Shown in pieces: positions 52,809 to 61,884 of a stretch of DNA of 64,000 nt (the stretch's first letter is position 1; the number at the start of each line of letters is the position of its first letter). The DNA is from an uncultured Prevotellaceae bacterium. Its GTDB lineage: Bacteria > Bacteroidota > Bacteroidia > Bacteroidales > Bacteroidaceae. The notes under the pieces are model-generated. The model was not told where the DNA came from. It did no database searches and saw only the letters and a program-made list of their open reading frames with translations. The position numbers were made by a program, and so were the translations under genes. The stretch covers positions 28,442 to 92,441 of the forward strand of contig CAMJZV010000011.1 of NCBI GenBank assembly GCA_946410305.1, read 5' to 3'.

Positions 52809-53720
52809 TTAGAACAGTTTGTTGGGATAAACGCCCTCGTCAACCAGTTTCTGGATGCGCTCAACAGTAGCCTCGCGGTCGGCAGCATAGGTCACGCCAA
52901 ACCACTTGCTCGTGGTGTCGAGCACCTCGCAGGTAGCTGTACCGTCGTTGATGAGTTTGTTGACCATCAGCGGAATGAAGAACTCAGCCTTCAGGTTCTG
53001 CATGTTCTTCGGGTCACTCAGGAACTCCTTGAAATACTCCTCTGAATACTCGAAGTAGTCGGGGGTGAAGCCCCACACATTCATGGATACAGGAGTATTG
53101 TCGTCGAGTTTCTGCCATTCGCCCTGCTCGTCCTTAAACTGGATGACGCCGTCCTTGCGCAGAATCTCCGTACGCTCTACGACATCCGTCAGATGGCGCT
53201 TGTCGTTGTAGGTGCAGACGCCACGGGCCACACTACCATTCTCACTCAGCGTGTTGCAGACGCGGAAGCCTACCATGGCATACTGGTTCTTGGCACCTTC
53301 AGGCAGGTTGCTCAGGAACTTGCCAATCTGCATAAAGCAGTCACGACCATAGAAGTCGTCGCAGTTGATGACACAGAAGGGTTCCTTAATCACATCTTTA
53401 CCCATCAGCACGGCGTGGTTGGTACCCCAAGGCTTCTGACGGCCTTCGGGAACAGAGAAACCTGCGGGCAGTGCGTCAAGCGCCTGGAAACACAGCTCAC
53501 ACTGTACCTTACCCTCATACTTAGAGAGAATCTGCGTGCGGAACTGCTCCTCGAAATCCTTGCGGATAACCCATACAATCTTGCCAAATCCTGCCTGGAT
53601 GGCGTCGTAGATACTGTAGTCCATGATGGTCTCACCGTTGGGGCCCAGACCGTCGAGCTGCTTCAGACCGCCATAACGGCTGCCCATGCCTGCTGCTAAA
53701 AGAAATAATGTTGGTTTCAT
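52809..53720 (-). CDS. Sugar nucleotidyltransferase family protein
   Basis: A 303-aa protein of the NTP_transferase fold. The N-terminal signature is FLLAAGMGSRYGGLKQLDG, and the metal-binding Asp pair is in CVINCDDFYGRD; KPWGTNHAVLMG binds substrate. It probably activates a sugar phosphate, but the nucleotide and sugar cannot be assigned. It precedes nrnA with a 4-nt gap. Several short AT-rich repeats lie upstream at 53737-53785. Confidence 0.85.
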   Translation of the reverse strand: MKPTLFLLAAGMGSRYGGLKQLDGLGPNGETIMDYSIYDAIQAGFGKIVWVIRKDFEEQFRTQILSKYEGKVQCELCFQALDALPAGFSVPEGRQKPWGTNHAVLMGKDVIKEPFCVINCDDFYGRDCFMQIGKFLSNLPEGAKNQYAMVGFRVCNTLSENGSVARGVCTYNDKRHLTDVVERTEILRKDGVIQFKDEQGEWQKLDDNTPVSMNVWGFTPDYFEYSEEYFKEFLSDPKNMQNLKAEFFIPLMVNKLINDGTATCEVLDTTSKWFGVTYAADREATVERIQKLVDEGVYPNKLF

Positions 53721-53736
53721 AATGCTTTATTGAATG

Positions 53737-53785
53737 TATTAATGTTTAAACTTTAATCTTTAATATTTAATCTTTAATGTTTAAT
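53737..53785. repeat. Imperfect TTTAATCTTTAATG repeats
   Basis: Low-complexity tandem units (TTTAA plus TCTTTAATG variants) lie between the nucleotidyltransferase start and the GH2 stop. They resemble other intergenic repeats of this genome. Confidence 0.65.
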
Positions 53786-56317
53786 GTTCAACGTCACTTT
53801 CTTGGTCAGCTTGCGCTGTTTGTCCTTAACGGTCAGCGTCAGCTTACCTGCCTGCTTAGCGCTACGCACCACCACGACGAGTTGTCCGTGGAACAGCTTC
53901 ATCGTAGGCTGCTTGAAAGACTCCAGCGAGGTCGCATCACCATTACATACAGCCTCAAAGCTGCCAGCACCTGTGACCTCGAAGTCCAGCTGGTCGTCAG
54001 CATCGGGAATCAGCGTGCCCTGCTTATCAGTCAGCGAGACAGTGACGAAAGCCAAGTCCTCGCCATCGGCGAGAAGGCCATTGGCTGTCGGCTTTTGGCT
54101 ATTGGCATCCATGTCGTCGTGCTGTGTCCACACGTCGAGTTTCAGTTGGGCGGGTTTGCCTGCTGTACGCATGGTCTTTTCACCCACCTTGTTATCGTTG
54201 GCATCATAGACCACCACCTTCACCTCACCTGGCTCATATTTCACCTCGTTCCAACGCAGGCGGAAGCGGTCCAGTCGCTCAGCAGGATTCTTCGATATCT
54301 TGCCCTGGCTCTTGCCGTTGACAAAGAGCTCGGCAGTGGGATAGTCAGTATAGCAGTAGACGGGCGTCACCTCTCCTACCCTGCTTTTACCCCACGTCCA
54401 GTGCGGCAACAGGTGGATGGTGTGCTCGTTCTTGTTCCAATGCGAACGATAGAGGAAATAGCGGTCCTTGGGCAGTCCTGCCAAGTCGCAGATGCCGAAG
54501 TAGCTAGAGCGCGAAGGCCAGTATTCATCATACGGTGACGGCTCGCCCAGATAGTCATAGCCTGTCCATACGAACTCGCCAATGACCCACTTGTAGTCTT
54601 CCTGCCAGCACCAGTCGTCGTCAGGCAGGTTCGACCACGGACAGTAATCGAGGTCGTAGCCAGAGCACTGTCCGTCAGTACCCTCAATAGCCTTGGGGTC
54701 ATAGCTGCCGGCATACGAGAACTTGCCATCGTTGTTGTTGGGTTCTGCAGGGAAATGGTAGACGCCACGCGACGATACGGTCGACGTAGTCTCTGAACCC
54801 AGCAGGAAACCCTGTGGCAGACGCTTGATGCCGTCGGCATAGCGGTGCAAGCGGTAGTTGAAACCTGGCACGTTCATGGTCTGTGCCACGCCACCATTGA
54901 TAGCGCCATCAGGATTGTCCAAACCCTGTGTGACAGGACGTGTGGGGTCCAGCGTGTTGCAGAGGGCCTGCAGACGGATGGTCCACAAGCGTCCCTCCTC
55001 GCTCCACTGTTCAGGAATCTCGTTACCGATAGACCACATCACGATGCTGGGGTGGTTGCGGTTTGCCTTCACGAGGTTGGCAATATCCTTCTCTGCCCAC
55101 TCCTCGAAGAAGCGTGCATAGCCGTTCTTGCACTTAGGATATATCCACATGTCGAACGACTCCGCCATCACCATCATTCCCAGCGAGTCGCAGATGTCCA
55201 TCTGCATCTGACTGGGCATGTTATGCGAGGTACGGATAGCATCGCAACCCATCGCTTTCATCATCTTTATCTGGCGTATCAGGGCTGCCTTGTTGACAGC
55301 AGCACCCAACGGGCCGAGGTCGTGGTGCAGACAGACACCCTTGATCTTGCGTGACACACCATTCAGCTCAAAGTCTTTCTCTTTCGACACGCGGACAGTG
55401 CGGATGCCTACCGTAAAGGTCTTCTGGTCAATGACCTTACCGAAGTCATCGTAAATCTTGCGGCTCTTATCGGGTTTGCCGTCAAAGAGGGTCACGTGCA
55501 ACTTATACAAATAAGGTGTCTCAGGCGTCCACAGTTTGAACTGACGACTCATGAAAGCGCCGATGGCCTTGTCGCCTGTTAATGGTAGTGCACTACTGGT
55601 TATCTGCTCGCCGTCAGGACCAACGAGTCTCATCGAGACGATAGGCTTGCCCTTAGGATTGATGACAGGCACCTCAACAGTAAATCTACTGAGACTCTTA
55701 CCCTGGACCTCTTTCCAGTTCAGTATCGTCGTGGTGGTCAGTCCCCAGTCGTCAATGCGCGTCTCCTCAGGCGTGAGGATGAGCGTTACAGGACGATAGA
55801 TGCCAGCACCAGGATACCAGCGCGAGCTCTCCTCCTTGTTCTGCAGGTCCACTTCCAACAGGTTGTCGCCAGGCTTCACGAATGGGGTGACATCCACGCG
55901 GAACGTGTTGTAGCCATAGGCCCAGTAGCCTGCCTTCTGACCATTGATAAAGACTGTTGGTTCCGACATGGCGCCATCAAACAGCAATTCAGCATGTCCA
56001 CTGAAACCTTCGGGAATGGTCAGCGTGCGCTTGTAGTGACCCTCGCCAATCCAGGGCAGAGCACCCGAGCGTCCCGTTTTCTCCGTAGGTTCCGTCTCAC
56101 CATTCTGGGTAATGGCCACCTTCTGCAGGTCCCACTTCTTGTCGAACGGTCCTGCAATGGCCCAGTCGTGTGGAATGCGTACTGTCTCCCACTGCTGTTT
56201 GTCGCGCGAAAACTGCCACCCGTCGCTGAGCAGCACCTCCTGTCGAGGCTGTGCTGAAACTGTCTGGCCAACAGCCAAAAGCCAAAAGCTAATCGCCAAA
56301 AATTTATTCATTATCAT
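53774..56317 (-). CDS. Exported glycoside hydrolase family 2 protein (beta-galactosidase type)
   Basis: An 847-aa secreted enzyme with a signal peptide (MNKFLAISFWLLAVGQTVSA; start at 56317 or the in-frame ATG at 56311). The order is sugar-binding domain (WGSGARxY-like RWYPGAGIYRP), immunoglobulin-like domain and TIM barrel with the acid/base Glu in MWSIGNEIPEQW and the probable nucleophile in GEFVWTGYDYLGEP. A C-terminal beta domain follows. It fits polysaccharide breakdown by beta-galactosidase or related activity. dsbD is 5 nt upstream and probably cotranscribed. No SusC/D genes are in the window. Confidence 0.88.
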   Translation of the reverse strand: MIMNKFLAISFWLLAVGQTVSAQPRQEVLLSDGWQFSRDKQQWETVRIPHDWAIAGPFDKKWDLQKVAITQNGETEPTEKTGRSGALPWIGEGHYKRTLTIPEGFSGHAELLFDGAMSEPTVFINGQKAGYWAYGYNTFRVDVTPFVKPGDNLLEVDLQNKEESSRWYPGAGIYRPVTLILTPEETRIDDWGLTTTTILNWKEVQGKSLSRFTVEVPVINPKGKPIVSMRLVGPDGEQITSSALPLTGDKAIGAFMSRQFKLWTPETPYLYKLHVTLFDGKPDKSRKIYDDFGKVIDQKTFTVGIRTVRVSKEKDFELNGVSRKIKGVCLHHDLGPLGAAVNKAALIRQIKMMKAMGCDAIRTSHNMPSQMQMDICDSLGMMVMAESFDMWIYPKCKNGYARFFEEWAEKDIANLVKANRNHPSIVMWSIGNEIPEQWSEEGRLWTIRLQALCNTLDPTRPVTQGLDNPDGAINGGVAQTMNVPGFNYRLHRYADGIKRLPQGFLLGSETTSTVSSRGVYHFPAEPNNNDGKFSYAGSYDPKAIEGTDGQCSGYDLDYCPWSNLPDDDWCWQEDYKWVIGEFVWTGYDYLGEPSPYDEYWPSRSSYFGICDLAGLPKDRYFLYRSHWNKNEHTIHLLPHWTWGKSRVGEVTPVYCYTDYPTAELFVNGKSQGKISKNPAERLDRFRLRWNEVKYEPGEVKVVVYDANDNKVGEKTMRTAGKPAQLKLDVWTQHDDMDANSQKPTANGLLADGEDLAFVTVSLTDKQGTLIPDADDQLDFEVTGAGSFEAVCNGDATSLESFKQPTMKLFHGQLVVVVRSAKQAGKLTLTVKDKQRKLTKKVTLNIKH

Positions 56318-56322
56318 ATTTA

Positions 56323-58350
56323 TTAGTAGTTTGGTTGTTTTAGGAATTTCACGAAAGCAGCCACATCCTCGTCATAGCCACGACCAGGAGCGAGTTGCTT
56401 ACCCTCGCTGTCGAGGATGACATAGTAGGGCTGTGCATTGGTACCGAAACGGCTACGCTGCAGCTCGCTCCACTTGGCACCGATGGTACGCAGCGTTCGG
56501 GTGCCACCCTGTCCGTCAGCCACCTCTACGGGTTCTGCCAACGGTGTCTTGTCGTCGACATACAGCGACACAAGCACATAGTCGTTCATTAGCATATCAG
56601 CCACCTGCGGATCAGTCCACACGGCAGCCTCCATCTTTCGACAGTTCACACAGCCAAAGCCGGTGAAGTCGATGAGTATCGGTTTATTCTCTCTCTTGGC
56701 AGCAGCCAGCGCCTCGTCATAGTCGCGGAAGCGAGCCTCTACCACCTTGCTATTCAGGTTGAAGTCCTGTGTGTACATGGGAGGAGCGAAGGCACTGACG
56801 GCCTTACACGGAGCACCCCACAAGCCAGGAATCATATAGACGGCAAAGGCCAGCGACACCAGTCCGCCCATGATGCAGGCGACGGGCATGGGTTTGTTCA
56901 GTTCACCGCCTATCTCGTCAGTCTGGAACTTCAGCCAGCCACAGAGGTAGGCGCCCAGCAGTCCGAAGATGACAATCCACAGCGAGAGGAACACCTCGCG
57001 GTCCAGTATATGCCAGCCATAGGCCAGATCGGCCACGCTCAGGAATTTCAGGGCAAAGGCCAGTTCGATGAATCCCAGCACCACCTTCAGCGTGTTCATC
57101 CAGGAACCTGACTTCGGCGCCTGTTGCAGCCATGAGGGGAACAGGGCAAAGAGTGTAAAGGGCAGTGCCAATGCTACGGCAAAGCCCAGCATGCCCAGGG
57201 CGGGTGCCAGCCAGTTGCCAGTGGTGGCCGTCTCTACCAACAGCAGTCCGATGATGGGTGCCGTACAAGAGAACGATACCAACACCAGCGTGAAGGCCAT
57301 CAGGAAGATGCTGATATAGCCGCTGGTCGCGGTAGCCTTATCATCCACTGCATTAGCCCAGCGACTGGGCAGCTTGATTTCGAACCATCCGAAGAACGAC
57401 AGGGCGAAGACCACCAGCAATATAAATAGGAACACGTTGAATACCGCATTGGTCGACATAGCGTTCAGCGTGTCAGAGCCGAACAGCACAGTAACCAACA
57501 GTCCCAGCGTCAAGTAGATTACCACGATGCTCAGTCCGTAGGTCAGCGCGTCGCGCAGTCCTTTCTTTCTGTCACTCTTTGCACGCTTCAGGAAGAAACT
57601 CACCGTCATAGGAATGATAGGCCAGATGCAAGGCATCAGCACAGCCAGCAGACCACCCACAAAACCCATCAGCAGGATATAGAGCAGGGAATGGTCGAGC
57701 GGATCAGAGGGACGGTTCTGCGGATCAAAGTTGCCCTGCAACGACGGATCAGAGAACTGTCCCTCCGCTCCAGCAATTGCTGTTGAGTCTTCTCCTGCAG
57801 GAATCGTGATGGCGGCAACAGTATCTACAACGGTCTCTTTCACCTTTTCCTGCTTAACCAGAGGATCAGGTTCCTTAGCTTTTTCTTCTTTCTTTTGAAC
57901 AAAATCCCCTTCCTCTTTGAAGGGCACCTCCGTAGGAGGCATACACATCTCGTCGTTGCAGGCACCATATTCCAGGAAACAATCAATGACATAGTGCGAC
58001 TTCGTGAAGCGCACCTTCTGTACGAACTGGGCTTTCTTTTCAAAGAAGCGCAGCTCCATATCAAACATCTTGTCGTACTGTTTGATGACGTTGCCACGAG
58101 GCTGCAACTTGCCAACGGCCTCAACACCCTCCATCTTCTCCACATTGAAGGTCGCAGAGATGGGGCCACCGCTACCCAGATCTGTAGAATAGACGTGCCA
58201 GCCATCATTGATGGTCGCACTAAATACTATCTCACCTTCATTACCTTTCAGCTTGTTCAGCTGCGAAGAGAAGTGTACAGGATTCACCATCTGCCCCTGT
58301 ACAGCCAGTACCATCAGCCCCATCAGGAGGCTCATTATCATTCGTTTCAT
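56323..58350 (-). CDS. dsbD: Thiol:disulfide interchange protein DsbD
   Basis: A 675-aa inner-membrane protein that passes electrons from the cytoplasm to periplasmic thiols. A signal peptide and DsbD-alpha-like N-terminal domain (with CNDEMCMPP) are followed by about eight membrane segments with conserved cysteines (PCIWPIIPM, FSCTAPIIG), then a C-terminal thioredoxin domain with CVNC (FTGFGCVNCRKMEAAVW). All redox sites are present. It lies upstream of the GH2 gene with a 5-nt gap. Confidence 0.93.
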   Translation of the reverse strand: MKRMIMSLLMGLMVLAVQGQMVNPVHFSSQLNKLKGNEGEIVFSATINDGWHVYSTDLGSGGPISATFNVEKMEGVEAVGKLQPRGNVIKQYDKMFDMELRFFEKKAQFVQKVRFTKSHYVIDCFLEYGACNDEMCMPPTEVPFKEEGDFVQKKEEKAKEPDPLVKQEKVKETVVDTVAAITIPAGEDSTAIAGAEGQFSDPSLQGNFDPQNRPSDPLDHSLLYILLMGFVGGLLAVLMPCIWPIIPMTVSFFLKRAKSDRKKGLRDALTYGLSIVVIYLTLGLLVTVLFGSDTLNAMSTNAVFNVFLFILLVVFALSFFGWFEIKLPSRWANAVDDKATATSGYISIFLMAFTLVLVSFSCTAPIIGLLLVETATTGNWLAPALGMLGFAVALALPFTLFALFPSWLQQAPKSGSWMNTLKVVLGFIELAFALKFLSVADLAYGWHILDREVFLSLWIVIFGLLGAYLCGWLKFQTDEIGGELNKPMPVACIMGGLVSLAFAVYMIPGLWGAPCKAVSAFAPPMYTQDFNLNSKVVEARFRDYDEALAAAKRENKPILIDFTGFGCVNCRKMEAAVWTDPQVADMLMNDYVLVSLYVDDKTPLAEPVEVADGQGGTRTLRTIGAKWSELQRSRFGTNAQPYYVILDSEGKQLAPGRGYDEDVAAFVKFLKQPNY

Positions 58351-58374
58351 TCAGTCATCATTGCTAAACAGTTG

Positions 58375-58382
58375 CAAAGGTA
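58375..58382 (-). promoter_or_regulatory. Promoter -7 element of dsbD
   Basis: TACCTTTG on the minus strand, about 25 bp before the dsbD ATG. Confidence 0.6.
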
Positions 58383-58603
58383 CGAATAAGCGAGGACAAT
58401 ACAAAATAAAAAAGGTTTTTTGTTTTTATTGTCGAGCGAAAGTACTTTCGACGAAGTCAAAATTACGAAAAATTGAGAGAAATACCAAAATAATTCGAGC
58501 TTTTCTGAGTACGAGACAACTGTAGCCAGCACTGACAGTATTTGAGAGATCTCATTTGTTCCTCTGCCATAATTTGTAACGAAAGGTAGCAAAAAACGTG
58601 TTT

Positions 58604-58998
58604 AAGACTGTCAGACTGACAAAAGCCCGATGCACAGGGCGTTTGCAGTCTGTTGACAGTCTTTTAGAGACTGACAAGACTGACAGGCCATTGTCTTTAA
58701 ATTCTTTGGTTTTCGTATCTTTATTCAACTAAAGATCGAAATGTGGCGTTGCAATGTATTCAGTCAATACACCAATAGACAACTAATAGATGATTCTTCG
58801 GACTTTATCTAGACAATTCCAAGAATTCTCTAGAGAATTTTACGATTATCAGCTGTATAAGACAAAAATTCTCTAGAGAATTTTTCGTTTATATAGCTAA
58901 TACAGGTCCAAATACTGTCAGTCTCCTGTCAGTCTTGACAGTCTCCAAAAAGACTGCAAACCCTTTCTACATCGGCGTTTTGTCAGTCTGTCAGTCTC
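58604..58998. mobile_element. Non-coding imperfect inverted-repeat element (MITE-like)
   Basis: Arms of about 75-87 bp at 58604-58690 and 58912-58998 are reverse complements with a few mismatches and a 12-bp gap. Each is rich in TGACAGTC/GACTGACA motifs. In the centre lie a 16-bp perfect palindrome (58824-58839) and a 22-bp one (58864-58885), both based on AATTCTCTAGAGAATT. No ORF is present, and nothing else explains the 783-bp gap 58351-59133. A MITE or a structured RNA is possible. Confidence 0.6.
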
Positions 58999-59133
58999 TA
59001 TCACAAAATTTTCAAGTCTTCAAATCAAAAGCTGCATAGATATCCAAAACAAATCAGGTGTCAATCCCTTGATTCATCTGAATGTGAAGGCATTTTTCAA
59101 GAAAATCATTTGTAAGCACTTTAATTCAATTGA

Positions 59134-60033
59134 TCAGTAATGCTCAAGCATCTTCTGTATTGCCATCTTGATTTCGTCACGAACATGTTGAGGTTCTAGA
59201 ACTTCCAACTTCTCCCTATGCCATATAAGCTGCTGATAGAAGTTATAGCATGGAACAAGGCGATATTCGAATATGCTCCAATCGTCATTTTTCTCCACTT
59301 CCTTTTGTGATTCGTGGATGGGTAATGCTCTGACATATTCCACTTGTGCTCCGTATATCTTTATCCTTATCTTCTCAGGCTTTTGGTCATCTGAATGGTT
59401 TACTCCGAAACAGCCATCAAAGTACTCATCGGCAGATATTTTTTGACTGGGGAACAGCTTTTCTTCAGTCAGCATGATATTTTCCATTCTTTCCAATGCA
59501 AAGATAGAAATGCCATGATGATGGTTGTCTGGCTCTGCAGCAAGATACCAACGCTGTTCCCAAGTTCGGAGGAAATAGGGAATGAGTAATTGATGCTTAA
59601 CTGTTTTGCGGTTGAAGGAGTAATAATCGCACTCTATACCTTTATTCTTGTCAATAGCTTCTAGTATTATCTGTACGTTCTCTACTCCAGTCGGAGCCTC
59701 TGACAACATAATCTTGTCACGATGCTTCAATGCAAGTTCAGTCATACCTTCTATGTGATAGGCTGACAGCAGATAGTCATATAGCGAATCATCCTCGCCA
59801 TATAGAGCCTTGTGGCGACATAGTTCATACTTTCCTGTTCGCTGATTGAAATCGATATAACAAGGGAAGGTTTCCTCGATGAACTCCCTATATCTCAGAA
59901 ATGTACGAGGTTGTATTTCCTCTCCCTCAAACAATGAAGAGTACTGGTAATAATCGTTTATCTCTTTCAGCGACAAAGCGCCTTTACGTTCCATGAGATT
60001 AATCAGATAGAGACATTTCTTAAGTTTCGACAT
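59134..60033 (-). CDS. WYL-domain transcriptional regulator
   Basis: A 299-aa regulator. The N-terminal 80 residues (LKKCLYLINLMERKGALSLKEI) form a winged-helix domain of HTH_11 type, and the middle carries the WYL fold (KHQLLIPYFLRTWEQRWYLAAEP), with the WYL triad variant W-Y-L in RWYLAAEP. WYL proteins often sense nucleic acids or nucleotides and commonly sit in defence islands. The neighbouring AT-rich genes fit that. It has its own -7 element. Confidence 0.88.
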   Translation of the reverse strand: MSKLKKCLYLINLMERKGALSLKEINDYYQYSSLFEGEEIQPRTFLRYREFIEETFPCYIDFNQRTGKYELCRHKALYGEDDSLYDYLLSAYHIEGMTELALKHRDKIMLSEAPTGVENVQIILEAIDKNKGIECDYYSFNRKTVKHQLLIPYFLRTWEQRWYLAAEPDNHHHGISIFALERMENIMLTEEKLFPSQKISADEYFDGCFGVNHSDDQKPEKIRIKIYGAQVEYVRALPIHESQKEVEKNDDWSIFEYRLVPCYNFYQQLIWHREKLEVLEPQHVRDEIKMAIQKMLEHY

Positions 60034-60049
60034 ATTGGTAAATTTTGTG

Positions 60050-60057
60050 CAAATATA
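60050..60057 (-). promoter_or_regulatory. Promoter -7 element of the WYL gene
   Basis: TATATTTG on the minus strand, about 17 bp before the start codon; a very short leader. Confidence 0.6.
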
Positions 60058-60093
60058 GGAAGAATCCTCTAGATTACAAAATGTTCGTTCCTT

Positions 60094-60789
60094 TTATTTT
60101 GTTTTGTTGCTTTCTTCTCTTATCGATAGTAAAGCCAAATCAAGCATTGACATTAATGCTATTTCGTGATCCTGCTTACAATCTTTGTACGCAACTGTGT
60201 ATGCATTTAATCTGTCTGTTACTAATCTTGCGGCATAGTCAAATTTTTCTATATCTATCTTGTCTATACTAACTTCAAGCTCAGTGTCATATATTGGGAG
60301 TTTTATTTTTATCCGAGTCTTCTCCTTAAAGAAATATCTATTAAACCATCTTTTCCAAAACTCATTTTCTGTGTAAAGCGACAGCATATATGATTCTATT
60401 CTTTCTGGTATACATTCCCTATCTACTCGAACCTCTATCTCTTGATTGTTTATTTCGTTATATACCAACCATCGATGTTTAATAAGTCTTGTAAGTTCTC
60501 TGTTCGTCAGTTGTCCAAAATCCTGTTTCATTAGTTCAATCTCATCACTATTAAGAAGGTCATAATAGAGAAACTTCTTCCATTCTTTTTGGGGGATTCT
60601 CAATCTGTTTATCAATTGATATTCTCTTCCTGCAAGTACAATTCTATATTTTCCTTCCGCGTCAACCTTGCCACGCACATCCTTATATTCATATTTATCC
60701 CACTCTCCATTTGGCTTTATAACGTATACACCAGACCTGACCTCTAAGTCTGGCAAAGCCTTAATTACAATTTTCATTTTCTTCTCCAT
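60094..60789 (-). CDS. Unknown protein with a possible ZapA-like C-terminal domain
   Basis: A 231-aa, AT-rich protein. The N-terminal 150 residues (VIKALPDLEVRSGVYVI, GREYQLINRLRIPQKEW) match no family I know. Residues about 158-223 (RIKIKLPIYDTELEVSIDKI, then FDYAARLVTDRLNAYT and ALMSMLDLAL) follow the layout of ZapA, a cell-division protein that bundles FtsZ: a beta hairpin, an AA-x-x-I/V helix and an acidic L-x-x-L-L helix. The match is by pattern only. The gene lies between a WYL regulator and a toxin-antitoxin pair. Confidence 0.55.
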   Translation of the reverse strand: MEKKMKIVIKALPDLEVRSGVYVIKPNGEWDKYEYKDVRGKVDAEGKYRIVLAGREYQLINRLRIPQKEWKKFLYYDLLNSDEIELMKQDFGQLTNRELTRLIKHRWLVYNEINNQEIEVRVDRECIPERIESYMLSLYTENEFWKRWFNRYFFKEKTRIKIKLPIYDTELEVSIDKIDIEKFDYAARLVTDRLNAYTVAYKDCKQDHEIALMSMLDLALLSIREESNKTK

Positions 60790-60827
60790 AATAATCTTCT
60801 TATTTGTTATAATTCATTTTATGGCTG

Positions 60828-60835
60828 CAAAGATA
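60828..60835 (-). promoter_or_regulatory. Promoter -7 element of the 231-aa gene
   Basis: TATCTTTG on the minus strand, 38 bp before the ATG, directly after a terminator. Confidence 0.6.
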
Positions 60836-60864
60836 AAAAGAGAGGCGGACATTTTGTGTCCGCC
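60836..60864 (-). terminator. Terminator of the HEPN-MNT transcript
   Basis: An 8-bp perfect stem, GGCGGACA with TGTCCGCC, and a 5-nt loop; the minus strand continues with TCTCTTTTT. Confidence 0.8.
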
Positions 60865-60900
60865 CTTGTATGGAATTAAATAATAATTGCAGATAATTCT

Positions 60901-61296
60901 CTAAGCAATGAGTTGCTTGATCTTCTCAACCAATTCCTTAGCAGATTCAACAATGGTTAGCAATTCATCCTTTGTTACCTCAAAAAGACAGTTGTAATCC
61001 CCCTTTTCTCTCAGTTGCTCCATTCTGGTCAGGAAAGCACCATAACGGTCTTCTATGATTCCTGTCTTTACAAAATGTAACCCAAACTGAGTAAGCATAC
61101 CTTTATGGCGACGACTGGATAATCCGTTATGGATAAACAATGCTTGTACAGCATGGAAACAGGCATAGTAATAACGGTTCGCTGCCATGTCCCATTGCTC
61201 CATATCTTTCATCATGCCAGCTTGATTAAGAAAGCGGTCAGCCTTCTCTATTTCCAAGCCTACCATTATTCTTCTTTCTTCGTCGTTCAGTGCCAT
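60901..61296 (-). CDS. HEPN-domain toxin
   Basis: A 131-aa HEPN protein. The catalytic pattern R-x6-H is in RYYYACFHA (Arg41, His48). The rest has the family layout: NRYYYACFHAVQALFIHNG, SSRRHKGMLTQFGLHFV and a C-terminal GDYNCLFEV. HEPN proteins of this kind are RNases paired with a small nucleotidyltransferase that inactivates them by adding nucleotides. Its start overlaps the stop of the upstream MNT gene by one base, the usual toxin-antitoxin arrangement. Confidence 0.88.
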   Translation of the reverse strand: MALNDEERRIMVGLEIEKADRFLNQAGMMKDMEQWDMAANRYYYACFHAVQALFIHNGLSSRRHKGMLTQFGLHFVKTGIIEDRYGAFLTRMEQLREKGDYNCLFEVTKDELLTIVESAKELVEKIKQLIA

Positions 61297-61607
61297 TATA
61301 TTGCTATTGCGTCTTGTTCTACATTGTGATAGAATGGAGTAATCCTACTTTGCTCCCATTCTTTTTTTGTGTACATGATAGGATTAATCTCTGCACCCAA
61401 TTCCCAGCCTAATTTTGTAAGAGGATATGTCACCGTATCATAGTCATTAGGCAGCAGCTTATCCTTATCCATGACAATCAGAATATCCCAGTCAGAGCCA
61501 CGATGTGCATCCCCACGGGCTTGCGACCCATAGAGCCTTGCTGTTGCATTTGGTGGTAATATCTGCGCCAGCAATTTGCGGATACTGTCTTGTACATTCT
61601 TCTTCAT
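61296..61607 (-). CDS. MNT-type nucleotidyltransferase antitoxin
   Basis: A 103-aa minimal nucleotidyltransferase. The active-site pattern GS-x9-11-D-x-D is LYGSQARGD then GSDWDILIVMD (Ser28, Asp39, Asp41). The start at ATG 61607 was chosen because the longer frame runs through the promoter. In characterised MntA-HepT pairs it adds AMP to a Tyr of the HEPN toxin. One transcript, MNT first, then HEPN with a TAATG overlap. Confidence 0.88.
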   Translation of the reverse strand: MKKNVQDSIRKLLAQILPPNATARLYGSQARGDAHRGSDWDILIVMDKDKLLPNDYDTVTYPLTKLGWELGAEINPIMYTKKEWEQSRITPFYHNVEQDAIAI

Positions 61608-61615
61608 CTTGGGGG

Positions 61616-61623
61616 CAAAGATA
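61616..61623 (-). promoter_or_regulatory. Promoter -7 element of the MNT-HEPN operon
   Basis: TATCTTTG on the minus strand, 9 bp before the MNT ATG; the transcript would be nearly leaderless. Confidence 0.6.
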
Positions 61624-61683
61624 CGAATAAGTGAGCAAAAAAGCAAATTTTTTTGAAGTTTTCTCAGGGAGCAAAGACAAATT

Positions 61684-61708
61684 GAGGCAGACATGTTGTA
61701 TCCGCCTC
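61684..61708 (-). terminator. Possible terminator of the 39-aa gene
   Basis: GAGGC and GCCTC arms enclose an imperfect stem; a TTTG-rich run follows on the minus strand. It resembles the hairpin at 60836-60864. Confidence 0.4.
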
Positions 61709-61754
61709 ACTTATTATTTCATTCTTTAATGATAGTTTTATACATATCATCAGA

Positions 61755-61874
61755 TTACTCTGCCACATCCACGACGAATTTGGCAAAAGAAGCGTTAGTC
61801 ACTTTCTTGTATTCTGGCTTATTGTGAGAATCTGTTAGACGAGATTTGCAGTAATCAATTAAAAGTCTATTCAT
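61755..61874 (-). CDS. Small ORF, 39 aa
   Basis: The ORF (MNRLLIDYCKSRLTDSHNKP and onward, ending FVVDVAE) has a -7 element TATCTTTG 30 bp upstream and a terminator-like hairpin downstream. It is not recognised. It could be a remnant of a longer gene or a real small protein. The support comes from its surroundings, not from homology. Confidence 0.45.
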   Translation of the reverse strand: MNRLLIDYCKSRLTDSHNKPEYKKVTNASFAKFVVDVAE

Positions 61875-61884
61875 AATTTTCAAA

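Noticed and set aside
53777..54538. 253-aa plus-strand ORF opposite the GH2 gene
   Set aside because: Antisense shadow of a conserved hydrolase, with low-complexity composition.
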